From: Clostridium psychrophilum
GTDB lineage: Bacteria > Bacillota > Clostridia > Clostridiales > Clostridiaceae
Assembly: GCF_018861705.1 (NCBI RefSeq)
Contig: NZ_JAHLEC010000002.1
Location: 1-64,000, forward strand
Length of the DNA stretch: 64,000 nucleotides
Direction: 5' to 3'
Under the pieces are notes generated by a model. The model did no database searches, was not told the origin of the DNA, and was given only the letters and a program-made list of their open reading frames with translations. Positions 19,155-27,746 of the stretch are shown here, piece after piece. Positions within the stretch are counted from its first letter, which is position 1. Every line of letters begins with the position of its first letter. The position numbers and the translations under genes are program-made.

Positions 19155-19835
19155 GTGGATAATATATTAATTATTGAGGATGAAGAAAAAGTCTCGGAGA
19201 TTCAAAAAGCATATCTTCAAAAGGCAGGTTATAGTGTTAATTGCACTACAAAAGGATTGGATGGGATAAGATTGTTTGAGAAAATTAATTTTAGCCTAGT
19301 GATATTAGATCTAATGTTGCCTGATATATCTGGTGAAGAGGTTTGCAGTGTGTTAAGAAAAATTTCAGAGGTGCATATATTCATGCTTACAGCAAAAAGT
19401 AGTTTAGAAGATAGGATAGAAGGATTAAATCTTGGTGCAGATGAATACTTGGTGAAACCATTTAGTCCACGGGAACTGACTGCAAGAGTAAATGCATTAT
19501 TTAGAAGAATCAATGTAAATAAGTCTGAAACAAAAGTTTACAATAACGGAGACTTGGAAATTAATTATGACAAAAGGATAGTTAAGGTAAAAGGTTTAGA
19601 AATATATCTTACGCCAAATGAATTTGACATATTGCATGTACTCTCATCCAATTCAGGGAAGGTATTTACAAGGGAGCAACTCATTGAAAGAATTATGGGA
19701 ATTGATTTTGAGGGGTTTGATAGAACAATAGATGTGCATATTAAAAACATACGTAAAAAGATAGAAGAAGATAGCAGAAATCCTAAATATATAGTAACCG
19801 TAACTAGAATGGGTTATAAATTTGGTGGTGAGTAA
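19155..19835 (+). CDS. OmpR/PhoB-family response regulator
   Basis: A 226-residue regulator. The receiver domain has acidic residues at 9-11, phosphoacceptor D52 in LDLMLPD, and the T/K switch region LTAK...LVKPFSPREL. The C-terminal winged helix (about 130-226) ends RKKIEEDSRNPKYIVTVTR and GYKF, typical of OmpR. It forms an operon with the histidine kinase that starts 3 bases after its stop. RBS GAGGAGG is present, but the start codon is GTG at 19155. The REP-like units upstream may influence its leader. Confidence 0.95.
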   Translation: MDNILIIEDEEKVSEIQKAYLQKAGYSVNCTTKGLDGIRLFEKINFSLVILDLMLPDISGEEVCSVLRKISEVHIFMLTAKSSLEDRIEGLNLGADEYLVKPFSPRELTARVNALFRRINVNKSETKVYNNGDLEINYDKRIVKVKGLEIYLTPNEFDILHVLSSNSGKVFTREQLIERIMGIDFEGFDRTIDVHIKNIRKKIEEDSRNPKYIVTVTRMGYKFGGE

Positions 19836-19838
19836 AAG

Positions 19839-21206
19839 ATGCAAAGCATAAGAAAAAGATTAAGCATTATTTTAATATGTACATCTATATTGGCTCTTTT
19901 CTTGTCTACACTTTTTGTGAACATAGCGGTATCAAGAACATTTGACAAATATCTAGTTGAAATACAAAATAAAAGAGACACTAAAATAGTAAGTTATTTA
20001 GAAAATGTATATGAGAAAAATGGCAAGTGGTCAAAGACATCAGGAATTGAAATTATGCATGAAGCATATATGAGTAATTATTGTCTTACTCTTAAGGATA
20101 AAAATAAAAAGGTTGTTTGGGGAATGAATTCAAAGGATATAGTTAACAATACTAATATTCATATGCAGGGGAGTAATAAAGGGGTATATACTACAACCAC
20201 GCTTGTAATAAAATCTAAAAATAAAATTGTAGGGTATATAGATATAGGTCAATATGGTCCAGTATTATTAACTAATGAAGATATAAATTTCAAAACATCA
20301 ATAAATGAAAGCATTATTTTGAGTATAGTATTATCAATTTTAATAACAATATTGGTTAGTTTATTTATTTCAAAGCAATTTTCTAATCCTCTTACAAAAG
20401 TATCAAAGATTTCAGTCCATCTTTCCAATGGTAATTATCATGAAAGGTCTAAGGATAAGAGTAGTATTATAGAACTTGAAAATTTAAGGGTTAGTATAAA
20501 TACACTTGGAGAAAAACTTCAGCATCAAGAGGAACTTAGAAAAAGGTTGATATCAGATATATCACATGAAGTTAGAACACCATTAAATATTCTTCAAAAT
20601 AATTTTGAAGCCATGATTGATGGTATTTTCCCGGTAGATAATGAAAGGTTGACGTTTCTTAATGAAGAAGTTATTAGATTTGGAAAGCTTATAGATAATT
20701 TGAATGCTTTAAAAGAGATTGAAGGTGAAAAAATAGTATTAAATATTGAAGAAATTTCTTTAAAGAATAATGTTCGCTTAGTTGCAAAGGAGTTTGAATT
20801 AATCTCTAAAAATAAGAGCATTAATATGACATTAGAGTGTACTAGTTCTAAGAACTATAATATTTTAGGAGACAAAGACAAAATAAAACAGGTAATCATT
20901 AATTTGCTTTCAAATGCAGTCAAATTTACACCTGCTGGAGGAAAAATCAATATTAATCTGAAAGAATCTGCGGATAAAGTAATATTAACAGTGCAAGATA
21001 CGGGAATTGGAATTAAGGAAGAAGATTTACCTTATATTTTTGAAAGACTTTATAGAGGAGATAAAAGCAGGCATGAAATAGAGGGCTCAGGAATAGGCCT
21101 AACTATTGTACGAAATATATTAACCATACATAAGGCGGATATAAAAGTAGAAAGTAAAGACAACGAGGGGTGCCTTGTAACTGTGACATTTAACAGAGCT
21201 CCGTAA
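19839..21206 (+). CDS. Sensor histidine kinase
   Basis: A 455-residue membrane kinase. TM1 is at about 8-30, an extracytoplasmic sensing region of about 130 residues follows, and TM2 is at about 160-185. Then come HAMP, HisKA with the phosphorylated histidine in ISDISHEVRTPLN, and HATPase with the N box (IINLLSNAVKFT), G1 (DTGIGI), F box and G2 (GSGIGLTI). It is the partner of the OmpR regulator just upstream. The signal is unknown. A terminator follows. Confidence 0.95.
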   Translation: MQSIRKRLSIILICTSILALFLSTLFVNIAVSRTFDKYLVEIQNKRDTKIVSYLENVYEKNGKWSKTSGIEIMHEAYMSNYCLTLKDKNKKVVWGMNSKDIVNNTNIHMQGSNKGVYTTTTLVIKSKNKIVGYIDIGQYGPVLLTNEDINFKTSINESIILSIVLSILITILVSLFISKQFSNPLTKVSKISVHLSNGNYHERSKDKSSIIELENLRVSINTLGEKLQHQEELRKRLISDISHEVRTPLNILQNNFEAMIDGIFPVDNERLTFLNEEVIRFGKLIDNLNALKEIEGEKIVLNIEEISLKNNVRLVAKEFELISKNKSINMTLECTSSKNYNILGDKDKIKQVIINLLSNAVKFTPAGGKININLKESADKVILTVQDTGIGIKEEDLPYIFERLYRGDKSRHEIEGSGIGLTIVRNILTIHKADIKVESKDNEGCLVTVTFNRAP

Positions 21207-21212
21207 TTGTAT

Positions 21213-21256
21213 TTAAAAAACTTACCTTAACTAAATGGTTTAGGTAGGTTTTTCTG
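21213..21256 (+). terminator. Terminator after the two-component operon
   Basis: AAAAACTTACC pairs with GGTAGGTTTTT (one G-U pair) within a hairpin 8 bp after the kinase gene, and the stem ends in a T-run. Confidence 0.75.
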
Positions 21257-21357
21257 TTTAATAATTTTAAAAAGCAATTATTATTAATTAAAATTATGTG
21301 TTGCCATATTGTAATAATTATTCTAAAATATTAATAACGAACTAAGGAGATGGAGTT

Positions 21358-22041
21358 ATGTTTAGCAATTATGGTATGCAACAATCAGAGCTTTTATTGC
21401 GTCTTTTGATTGCTGCAATATTGGGAATAGCTATTGGTTATGAGAGAGAAAATAGGATGAAAGAAGCCGGTATTCGTACACATTTTATTGTGGCTACTGG
21501 TGCATCACTTATGATGATTGTTTCAAAATATGGTTTTCAAGATCAAATTGGATGGGCTAATATGAGTCTTGATCCATCACGTATAGCAGCACAGGTTGTA
21601 ACAGGTGTTGGGTTTCTTGGAGCTGGTATAATTTTCACACAGAGAAAATCTATAATAGGGCTTACAACAGCCGCAGGAATTTGGGCTACGGCAGGGATAG
21701 GACTAGCTATAGGAGCGGGTCTTTATCTTGTTGGGTTTGCAGCTACAATTACCATTATACTTGGCCAAATCATATTACATAGTAAAATAAAAGTGTTAGC
21801 TTCACCCAAAACGGAAATTCTAACTCTAAAAATTTTGGATGAACCAGGGGCAATACATACTATAGAAAAAATATTTGAAGAGAGAGATATTAATATTCTT
21901 AATTTTAAGACAGAAAGTAGTAAAGAGCTAGTACCAGTAATTGATATGAAAATTTCAATAAGAGTATCTGAATCATTTAGTACTACTAAATTACTTTGCA
22001 TATTACAAGATAATCCAATAGTAGTGTCTGTAGAATTTTAA
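21358..22041 (+). CDS. MgtC/SapB-family membrane protein
   Basis: A 227-residue protein with the MgtC signature: about four N-terminal membrane helices containing GYERENRMKEAGIRTH, then QVVTGVGFLGAGIIF and GLTTAAGIWATAGIGLAIG. A cytoplasmic ACT-like domain follows (about 150-227). Family members affect magnesium homeostasis or inhibit F-type ATPase under Mg2+ or phosphate stress, and transport itself is disputed. RBS AGGAG is upstream. It is monocistronic, and its link to the preceding two-component system is only positional. Confidence 0.9.
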   Translation: MFSNYGMQQSELLLRLLIAAILGIAIGYERENRMKEAGIRTHFIVATGASLMMIVSKYGFQDQIGWANMSLDPSRIAAQVVTGVGFLGAGIIFTQRKSIIGLTTAAGIWATAGIGLAIGAGLYLVGFAATITIILGQIILHSKIKVLASPKTEILTLKILDEPGAIHTIEKIFEERDINILNFKTESSKELVPVIDMKISIRVSESFSTTKLLCILQDNPIVVSVEF

Positions 22042-22342
22042 AATCAAACATTATAAGAAAGTTTTGGTATTACATTTAACAAATTTAAATTTTAGATGCT
22101 ATAAATAGGTGTTGCTGGAGAAGTTTTTATATTTGTATGGTTTTGAGAACCATTATTAATATTTTCAATATAATAGTAATGTAGAGCGGTTTTAAGAAAT
22201 GACTATAGATGAACATGAATTTTTTAAGGTTTATGTAGATAATCATTTATTAGTTTATAATGTTACATGACAGAATTTAATTAAAACCATCACTATAGAT
22301 ATTTTTATATGATAACTTATATAATTTTAAGGAGGATATCTT
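22042..22342. other. Gene-free stretch between mgtC-like and gerQ-like genes
   Basis: These 301 bp are AT-rich. No open frame, stable hairpin terminator or known RNA is evident, and the region presumably contains the promoter of the coat-protein-like gene. Confidence 0.3.
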
Positions 22343-22813
22343 ATGTTTATAGCTCATCCAGGTAATTTCAATCAAAATTTAATACGTAATGCTGTTCCAA
22401 AGTATTCTAATTATCCAATTATGCCTATTATGCCAAGTCTTGAAATGGACGAGGTTCCAAAACAAAAGCCCATGGACAAAACTAGTGATTCTACTAAACC
22501 ATTAAAATCTACTGTTAAGCCACTAGATACAACCATTAAAAACAATCAGAATCCTGAAATGGCAGCTGGTTCACCTATAGTAGACAATAAGTTATATAAT
22601 CAAGGCTGGTTAACGACGCAAATAGGTAAATATATAAGTATAGATTTTTTATTGGGTAGCATGTACATTGATCGCCAAGGCATTTTACAAGAAGTTGGGA
22701 TTAGTTACATCATAATTAAAGAAAGTGGCACAAATGACCTAGTGATGTGTGACATATACTCTATTAAATTTGTAACAGTTTTTGGGGATCAATCCAGTAA
22801 ATGTAGAGCATAA
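22343..22813 (+). CDS. GerQ-like spore coat protein (clostridial)
   Basis: A 156-residue protein of two parts. Residues 1-85 are a proline/lysine/threonine-rich disordered arm. Residues about 88-150 form a compact domain: GWLTTQIGKYISIDFLLG, then DRQGILQEVGISYIIIKE and VMCDIYSIKFV. The second part resembles the C-terminal domain of GerQ-type coat proteins, which in Bacillus are cross-linked by transglutaminase and needed for cortex hydrolysis. The match is from memory of conserved positions, so the family is probable and not certain. RBS AAGGAGG is strong. No sporulation sigma promoter was assigned. Confidence 0.6.
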   Translation: MFIAHPGNFNQNLIRNAVPKYSNYPIMPIMPSLEMDEVPKQKPMDKTSDSTKPLKSTVKPLDTTIKNNQNPEMAAGSPIVDNKLYNQGWLTTQIGKYISIDFLLGSMYIDRQGILQEVGISYIIIKESGTNDLVMCDIYSIKFVTVFGDQSSKCRA

Positions 22814-23417
22814 TAAGGCATATTTTTTATACCTATATTTATTTAAAAAATTGTTCCCAATGTTAACATAACCAAAGAGAATAAATGGAAAATTTAATAA
22901 ATATTCATTTATGATTTTTATAAAATAATTTTAAGCTTATTTGAAGATTGGTAATGGAAATATCTATGTAGTGATAAAAGATGTCTTACATTTAAGTTGT
23001 ATAAGTAGTATGATATAAAGAGCATAGGCGTAATACTTTGATAATAAGCTTATTGCTGAGTTTATTGGTAATATTAATAAAATATATTCATTTTACTTAA
23101 TTAGTACATTATATAGTTTATGAAAAAATAACACTACTAAATTTTCAACTATATTATATATAAAATGGGTAAACTATATAATATGCTGAATACAATATAA
23201 ATACAGTTTAATTTATATTGTAAATACTTTTGATATATTACTTTATTTACTTACAATTTATAAAAAGTAGTAATAAAGCTTTAAAAACTTGACTATTCAC
23301 GAAAAAAATGTTATTTTGATAAATTAAGAGGACAATTAGATCGTGATGAAGATTAAGAAAGTTAGCAAACTAAAGTGGAGTAAAATGTCTTAAAACAATA
23401 GAGGAGAATAGTTAAGT
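22814..23417. other. Gene-free AT-rich stretch
   Basis: These 604 bp between the coat-like gene and a small acidic/basic protein gene show no convincing open frame, tRNA or riboswitch on either strand. Confidence 0.3.
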
Positions 23418-23585
23418 ATGAGTAATGACAAAAACGAGCTTTCACCGGAAGCATTGGAGAAAATGGCCAAAGATGAAAAATTTGAGAAAAATCAGGCACT
23501 AAAAAAAGCAATACAGGAGACACATGATAAAGAATATAAAGAAGCCGAAGCGTTACGTAATGAAAAGGCACTTAAAAAAGAATAA
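23418..23585 (+). CDS. Small highly charged helical protein of unknown function
   Basis: A 55-residue open frame starts MSNDKNELSPEALEKM and ends EKALKKE. More than half the residues are charged and it should be all-helical, with no cysteine or membrane segment. An AGGAGAAT site lies about 11 bases before the ATG, and a clear terminator follows. The codon pattern and terminator support a real gene. I do not recognise the family. Small charged proteins of this kind are common among sporulation-associated clostridial genes, but nothing proves that here. Confidence 0.55.
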   Translation: MSNDKNELSPEALEKMAKDEKFEKNQALKKAIQETHDKEYKEAEALRNEKALKKE

Positions 23586-23657
23586 GACAATGGACACCAT
23601 TAAAACTAGCATTTGATAGTGGCTTTTATTATGAAATATATTAAGAATAAAGTTGAT

Positions 23658-23686
23658 AACAGTAGTTAATTCTACTGTTTTTTTTA
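23658..23686 (+). terminator. Terminator after the small charged protein gene
   Basis: AACAGTAG/CTACTGTT around TTAATT, followed by eight T residues. Confidence 0.85.
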
Positions 23687-23958
23687 GCTCATAAAATGCA
23701 GCAAAATTTGTATTAGATAAAAAACAATTAAGTATACAAAGCTATATTCGCTTTAAAAACTTTATTAAAGAAGGAATGAACTTTTTTTAAAGATCATATA
23801 AATAAAAATGATATAGGTTAAATCTTAGGTAATAAGTTAGAAAAAACGAAGCAGGGTAGTGCTAACTAGTATTGCTATCAATCGTTACTGAATAATACAT
23901 AATCAAAGAGTATAATATAACTATAGTAAAAAAATTAGAAATTAAAGGGTGGTATATT

Positions 23959-24150
23959 ATGGAGTCTCAAACACTTTTAGATAAAAAAGGAAAAGATGAA
24001 ATAAGTAGTTTGTTTAAGTGGATAAAGAAATCAAATAAGAATATTAAACCATCTAAGCTTACACAACATGGTCATTGTAACAATTACGCTACTCAATGCT
24101 GTTTAAACTGTGACAAGTGCTGGGGAGGAAGATATAAGAACCTAGAATAG
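23959..24150 (+). CDS. Small cysteine-rich protein of unknown function
   Basis: A 63-residue protein with a lysine-rich helical N-terminal half and a C-terminal cysteine cluster: C..., then CC-x2-C-x2-C within CNNYATQCCLNCDKCWGG. Five closely spaced cysteines and a histidine suggest metal or iron-sulfur binding, but I do not recognise a family. It has a GGGTGG ribosome site 8 bases before the ATG. The 370 bp upstream hold the previous gene's terminator and nothing else I can name. Confidence 0.6.
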   Translation: MESQTLLDKKGKDEISSLFKWIKKSNKNIKPSKLTQHGHCNNYATQCCLNCDKCWGGRYKNLE

Positions 24151-24208
24151 AATAAAAGTATTTTAGGCAATAATTTAAAAATGGAAGATAAATGTTAGGT
24201 TTTTAATA

Positions 24209-24390
24209 TTAACGACATTTCAAAAGGAAAGTCTCCCATTTCTATAGGTGGGAGGATAACAATTGAGAATTGTTATCTACTCCAGAGGTCTACAAAGAGG
24301 TAAATTTCCTTCTGAAGTCGTCGCAGCTCAATAGAGGAAATGATTCATCTTCTATGAAGAGGTTACAGCTCCGTAGGAGATGATTTAATA
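24209..24390 (+). repeat. Repeat family A, near-complete copy 3
   Basis: Begins TTAACGACATTTC and contains a hairpin CTCCCA...TGGGAG (24232-24254). Then CCTTCTGAAGTCGTCGCAGC leads into two AGGA-ATGATT modules (24330 and 24377 regions). It ends 18 bp before the ATG of the next gene. Confidence 0.8.
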
Positions 24391-24407
24391 GAAAGAGGGT
24401 AATAAAC

Positions 24408-25157
24408 ATGAAACAGTTTCTTATTACTATTCCAGCAGGTAAAAGACTTATTGCAAGAGCGGTGGTAGCCTTAGGGCAAATTAAAGAGGCATTGAAAAGT
24501 CACACGATTGTAATTGTTTCTGGAACTACAAATGGTTATATCGCTGAGGAATTACTTGCTATGATCAGTCAAACTGACGATTTTTCGAAAGAAATGTTTT
24601 TTAGAGGAATAAATGTAGGCCTAGGTATAATGCCACAAAAGGGCAAATATTCAGGCACAGATGTAGTAATTGAAAAAGGAAAATGGATTAAAGAAAAAAC
24701 AATATTTAATGTAGCACAAAGTCTTGGGAAAGGAGATATTATCTTAAAAGGCGCGAATGCCATTGATTCTGAAAGAAAGGTTGCTGGTATACAGATTGCT
24801 AATCCAACTATTGGTACCAGTGGACCAATTCTTCAAGCTGTTATTGGAAGGAGAGCCCAGCTTATAATTCCTGTGGGACTTGAAAAGCGAGTATTTGCTA
24901 GTATAAGTGAAATTGCAGCAAAGCTTAACGAACCATCTAGTACAGGATTAAGAATGTTACCAGTAAGTGGGACTATTATAACAGAGTTAGAAGCTATTAA
25001 AATACTTACAGGGTCATCAGCAGAACTTGTGGCAGCTGGAGGTGTATGTGGAGCAGAAGGAAGTTACTGGATTTCAGTAACCGGGAAACAAGAACAGGTT
25101 GACTCAGCATCAGAAATTATCAACTCCATTGCGAATGAACCACCATTTTCAGGCTAA
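24408..25157 (+). CDS. Conserved protein of unknown function
   Basis: A 249-residue soluble protein I cannot assign. It has alternating hydrophobic strands and glycine-rich loops (IVIVSGTTNGYIAEEL, GINVGLGIMP, KGDIILKGANAID, NPTIGTSGPIL and, near the end, VAAGGVCGAEGSYWISVTG), suggesting an alpha/beta nucleotide- or cofactor-binding fold. No signal peptide or membrane segment is seen. RBS AGAGGG is 7 bases before the ATG. It lies directly behind a family A repeat. It is clearly a real, well-conserved-looking gene, and I make no functional claim. Confidence 0.75.
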   Translation: MKQFLITIPAGKRLIARAVVALGQIKEALKSHTIVIVSGTTNGYIAEELLAMISQTDDFSKEMFFRGINVGLGIMPQKGKYSGTDVVIEKGKWIKEKTIFNVAQSLGKGDIILKGANAIDSERKVAGIQIANPTIGTSGPILQAVIGRRAQLIIPVGLEKRVFASISEIAAKLNEPSSTGLRMLPVSGTIITELEAIKILTGSSAELVAAGGVCGAEGSYWISVTGKQEQVDSASEIINSIANEPPFSG

Positions 25158-25429
25158 ATATTATTTGTAAGGTTATAGACACATGCATTGTTGCTTATGA
25201 TTAAATTAAATTCAACAAAAACTTATTAAGAATGTAATTAAAATTAATTAGTATTAGGTTAAATGGACAAGTTGATGAGGATATTTTTGAATAGCTAAAA
25301 TTTGGAAATAACATGTTGTAAATGAAAAAATAGTGATAGTAAGAGTCTTGTAGATGGTTTTCTGCAGGGCTTTTACTAATTCATACCATTTTTATTTAAT
25401 TATATTAATAAGGCCACTAATTACTAGGA

Positions 25430-25459
25430 GTATTGTTTATAATAATGCACATCATAATA
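25430..25459 (+). promoter_or_regulatory. Possible sigma-G promoter of SASP gene 1
   Basis: CATAATA (25453-25459) fits the forespore sigma-G -10 (CATnhTA) with GTATT (25430-25434) 18 bp upstream as a near -35. The same pair is conserved in the second copy at 27408-27437. Confidence 0.5.
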
Positions 25460-25499
25460 TTAGAAATGAAAATCATTATCAAATAAGGAGGTGAATTAT

Positions 25500-25688
25500 A
25501 TGTCAAGAAATAGAGTATTGGTTCCTGAGGCTAAGGCTGGGTTAAATAAATTTAAAATGGAAGCTGCTAAAGAAGTAGGAGTAAATCTTACAGAAGGTTA
25601 CAATGGAGATTTGACTTCAAGAGAGAATGGTTCAGTAGGCGGACAAATGGTAAAGAAAATGGTCGAGTCTTACGAAAAGAACTTGTAA
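25500..25688 (+). CDS. Alpha/beta-type small acid-soluble spore protein, copy 1
   Basis: A 62-residue SASP. I choose the ATG at 25500, 8 bases after AAGGAGG, rather than the in-frame GTG inside that ribosome site. It carries the family blocks NRVLVPEAKAGLNKFKMEAAKEVGV with the GPR protease region, and GYNGDLTSRENGSVGGQMVKKMVE. These proteins coat forespore DNA, shift it toward A-form and protect against UV, and are degraded at germination by Gpr. The protein is identical to that at 27478. Confidence 0.95.
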   Translation: MSRNRVLVPEAKAGLNKFKMEAAKEVGVNLTEGYNGDLTSRENGSVGGQMVKKMVESYEKNL

Positions 25689-25702
25689 AAATTAATATTA
25701 GT

Positions 25703-25754
25703 TAAAATACTCTCATTAAAGTAGTCAGTTATCTACTTTAGGGGAGTGTATTTG
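25703..25754 (+). terminator. Probable terminator after SASP gene 1
   Basis: Imperfect stem AAATACTCTC...AAAGTAG with CTACTTT...GGAGTGTATTT. The T-run is short, so confidence is moderate. It may also serve the convergent Big2 gene. Confidence 0.5.
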
Positions 25755-25794
25755 TGCATAGAAAAACTAAATATACAGCAGAAAAACATGAAAT

Positions 25795-27081
25795 TTATTT
25801 ATATTCATAAATTCTATTTGTTGCAACATATCCAATGATAAAATGATGTACATTGTTATCTAAAACCATTGTTATTCCTTCACTTTCACCTTTTTCATAA
25901 ATGTATTGAGTATCAATTTTTATTCCGTTATAATCGAATGTCGTAATTTTATTGTTTGTGTATAGATAAATGTGATTACCATCAGATTCAAGACCTTGTG
26001 GCACTCCTTGATTGGGCTCAGTAAATGTTTTTACAACTTGCATGTTAGCTAGATTTATAATAGTAAATCTGGGATTTCCCAAATCGCTACCATCTAAAAC
26101 AGTATGTAATATCAAATAATCATGAATATTATCGATTGCAAGTAAGGCTGATGTGCCCAAACTTTCATAGTTTAGGTTGTTTAATATTTTGCTGCTATTG
26201 TAATTAATAACATAAACGTGCGTCTTTGAATTACCTCCACCATTAGCCATATATATATTATTAGTTTTAACTCTATATCCAAGGTCAGCGGAATGACCTA
26301 CTGCAATAGGATATGTGTGTGATATTTTCTTACCCGTCATACTATATTTAGATATTTCCCCTTTTCCGTCACCAATATCAAAACCACAATATAAATATTG
26401 ATTAAAATATGTTATTGATTGAAAATTATTGGCATCATTTAGATAAAATAACAAATTCAGATTATGTATATTAACTATTGATTTAACAGTTATTTTACAA
26501 GCAATTCTTAATGATTTATCAACCGTCACTCCTGTAATGGTTGAAGTCCCTACCTTTAGAGATGTTACTTTACCCCAAACATCAACCTTTGCTATTGAAT
26601 TATTTGAAGATGTCCATTTCACAGCTCTATTTGTTGCATTAGTTGGTGTAAATGTAGCCTTTATAATATCGGTTTTTCCTACTGTTAAAGTATCTGTAGT
26701 TTTAATTATAATTACCTTATTTACACGAATTACTGGTTTTGGTTTAACAGTTAATTTACAAGCAACCCTTAATGATTTATCAGCAGTTACTCCTGTAATG
26801 GTTGAAGTCCCTACCTTTAGAGATGTTACTTTACCCCAAATATCAACCTTTGCTATTGAACTATTTGAAGATGTCCATTTTACAGCTCTATTTGTTGCAT
26901 TAGTTGGTGTAAATGTGGCCTTTATAATATCGGTTTGCCCTACTGTTAAAGTATCTGTAGTTTTATTTATGCGTACCTTACTTACATGAACTAAAGTACC
27001 TGCGAATACCTGTACATTTATGGATAATAATAAAAAAGTAAGAATAAAACATATAATATGATTAGATTGTCTTTTCCTCAT
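25795..27081 (-). CDS. Secreted protein with two Big2 domains and a beta-propeller-like domain
   Basis: A 428-residue exported protein. The signal peptide is residues 1-27 (KR start, hydrophobic core, cleavage near VFAG). Two bacterial Ig-like (Big2) domains follow at about 35-115 and 120-200 (TLTVGQTDIIKATFTPTNAT, WTSSNSSIAKVD, GKVTSLKVGTSTITG). The two are nearly identical, and each repeat is 86 residues (258 bp). The C-terminal 220 residues contain short beta-rich repeats (YLYCGFDIGDGKGEISKY, NNIYMANGGGNS, NHIYLYTNNKITTFDYNG) suggesting a propeller. It is probably a surface-binding or adhesive protein. No sortase signal or choline-binding repeats are seen. It lies between the two SASP copies. 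Confidence 0.85.
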   Translation of the reverse strand: MRKRQSNHIICFILTFLLLSINVQVFAGTLVHVSKVRINKTTDTLTVGQTDIIKATFTPTNATNRAVKWTSSNSSIAKVDIWGKVTSLKVGTSTITGVTADKSLRVACKLTVKPKPVIRVNKVIIIKTTDTLTVGKTDIIKATFTPTNATNRAVKWTSSNNSIAKVDVWGKVTSLKVGTSTITGVTVDKSLRIACKITVKSIVNIHNLNLLFYLNDANNFQSITYFNQYLYCGFDIGDGKGEISKYSMTGKKISHTYPIAVGHSADLGYRVKTNNIYMANGGGNSKTHVYVINYNSSKILNNLNYESLGTSALLAIDNIHDYLILHTVLDGSDLGNPRFTIINLANMQVVKTFTEPNQGVPQGLESDGNHIYLYTNNKITTFDYNGIKIDTQYIYEKGESEGITMVLDNNVHHFIIGYVATNRIYEYK

Positions 27082-27238
27082 TGAGGTTCCCCCTAATATA
27101 GTGTAATGATTATGTATAATTATACTATATTACCATAATATGTTTTAAAATACTATTAATCTTGAAAACACTAGAATACAAATATATTTTCGCTAGAAAA
27201 ATATAAAAATAGTTGTTAATTGTTGTTTGTTGTTTGTT

Positions 27239-27272
27239 GTTAACCGTCCCCAATTAATTGATCAATTAATTG
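27239..27272 (-). repeat. REP-like family B unit with perfect 22-bp palindrome
   Basis: The head GTTAACCGTCCCC (27239-27251) joins a perfect palindrome at 27251-27272 built from two TTAATTGA half-sites. This head-plus-hairpin layout is what REP elements look like. It lies left of the RAYT gene. Confidence 0.85.
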
Positions 27273-27407
27273 TGAGAAAAAGAATTTGAACTAGCTTAAA
27301 TGAAAAAATAGTGATAATAATAATTTTGCAGGTAGTTTTCTGCAAGAATATTACTAACTTATCCCATTTATATTTAATTCTATTAATAAGGCCATTAATT
27401 ACTAGGA

Positions 27408-27437
27408 GTATTGTTTATAATAATGCACATCATAATA
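27408..27437 (+). promoter_or_regulatory. Possible sigma-G promoter of SASP gene 2
   Basis: GTATT (27408-27412) and CATAATA (27431-27437) are spaced by 18 bp, as in the first copy. Both copies keep these bases although flanking bases differ. Confidence 0.5.
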
Positions 27438-27477
27438 GTAGGAATGAAAATCATTATCAAACAAGGAGGTGGATTAT

Positions 27478-27666
27478 ATGTCAAGAAATAGAGTATTGGT
27501 TCCTGAGGCTAAGGCTGGGTTAAATAAATTTAAAATGGAAGCTGCTAAAGAAGTAGGAGTAAATCTTACAGAAGGTTACAATGGAGATTTGACTTCAAGA
27601 GAGAATGGTTCAGTAGGCGGACAAATGGTAAAGAAAATGGTTGAGTCTTACGAAAAGAATTTGTAA
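27478..27666 (+). CDS. Alpha/beta-type small acid-soluble spore protein, copy 2
   Basis: A 62-residue SASP with the same amino-acid sequence as the copy at 25500 and only silent DNA differences (for example GTC versus GTT near the end). The start is the ATG 8 bases after CAAGGAGG. It has its own terminator at 27691. Keeping an identical protein while the upstream DNA drifts suggests either recent duplication or gene conversion, and that both copies are in use. Confidence 0.95.
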   Translation: MSRNRVLVPEAKAGLNKFKMEAAKEVGVNLTEGYNGDLTSRENGSVGGQMVKKMVESYEKNL

Positions 27667-27690
27667 TAAAATAAAAAAGTAAAACATTAT

Positions 27691-27718
27691 AACCTAGCTT
27701 AATTGCTAGGTTATTTTT
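27691..27718 (+). terminator. Terminator after SASP gene 2
   Basis: AACCTAGC/GCTAGGTT around TTAATT, followed by ATTTTT. It is 25 bp after the stop codon. Confidence 0.85.
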
Positions 27719-27746
27719 CAATATATAATTTTTTGAAAATTTATTA

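Larger units (their letters stand above)
25320..25688 (+). repeat. Left copy of a duplicated SASP segment
   Basis: About 370 bp including upstream region, promoter and whole SASP gene recur at 27298-27666 in the same orientation. The coding parts differ by only a few silent changes, while the upstream parts have diverged more. Confidence 0.9.
27298..27666 (+). repeat. Right copy of the duplicated SASP segment
   Basis: Direct repeat of 25320-25688, including the AAATGAAAAAATAGTGATA start, the TTTTCTGCA block, promoter and gene. Confidence 0.9.

Noticed and set aside
27311-27523. A 70-residue plus-strand frame overlapping SASP gene 2
   Set aside because: It runs through the duplicated promoter region in another frame, and its counterpart in the first copy is not open in the same way.
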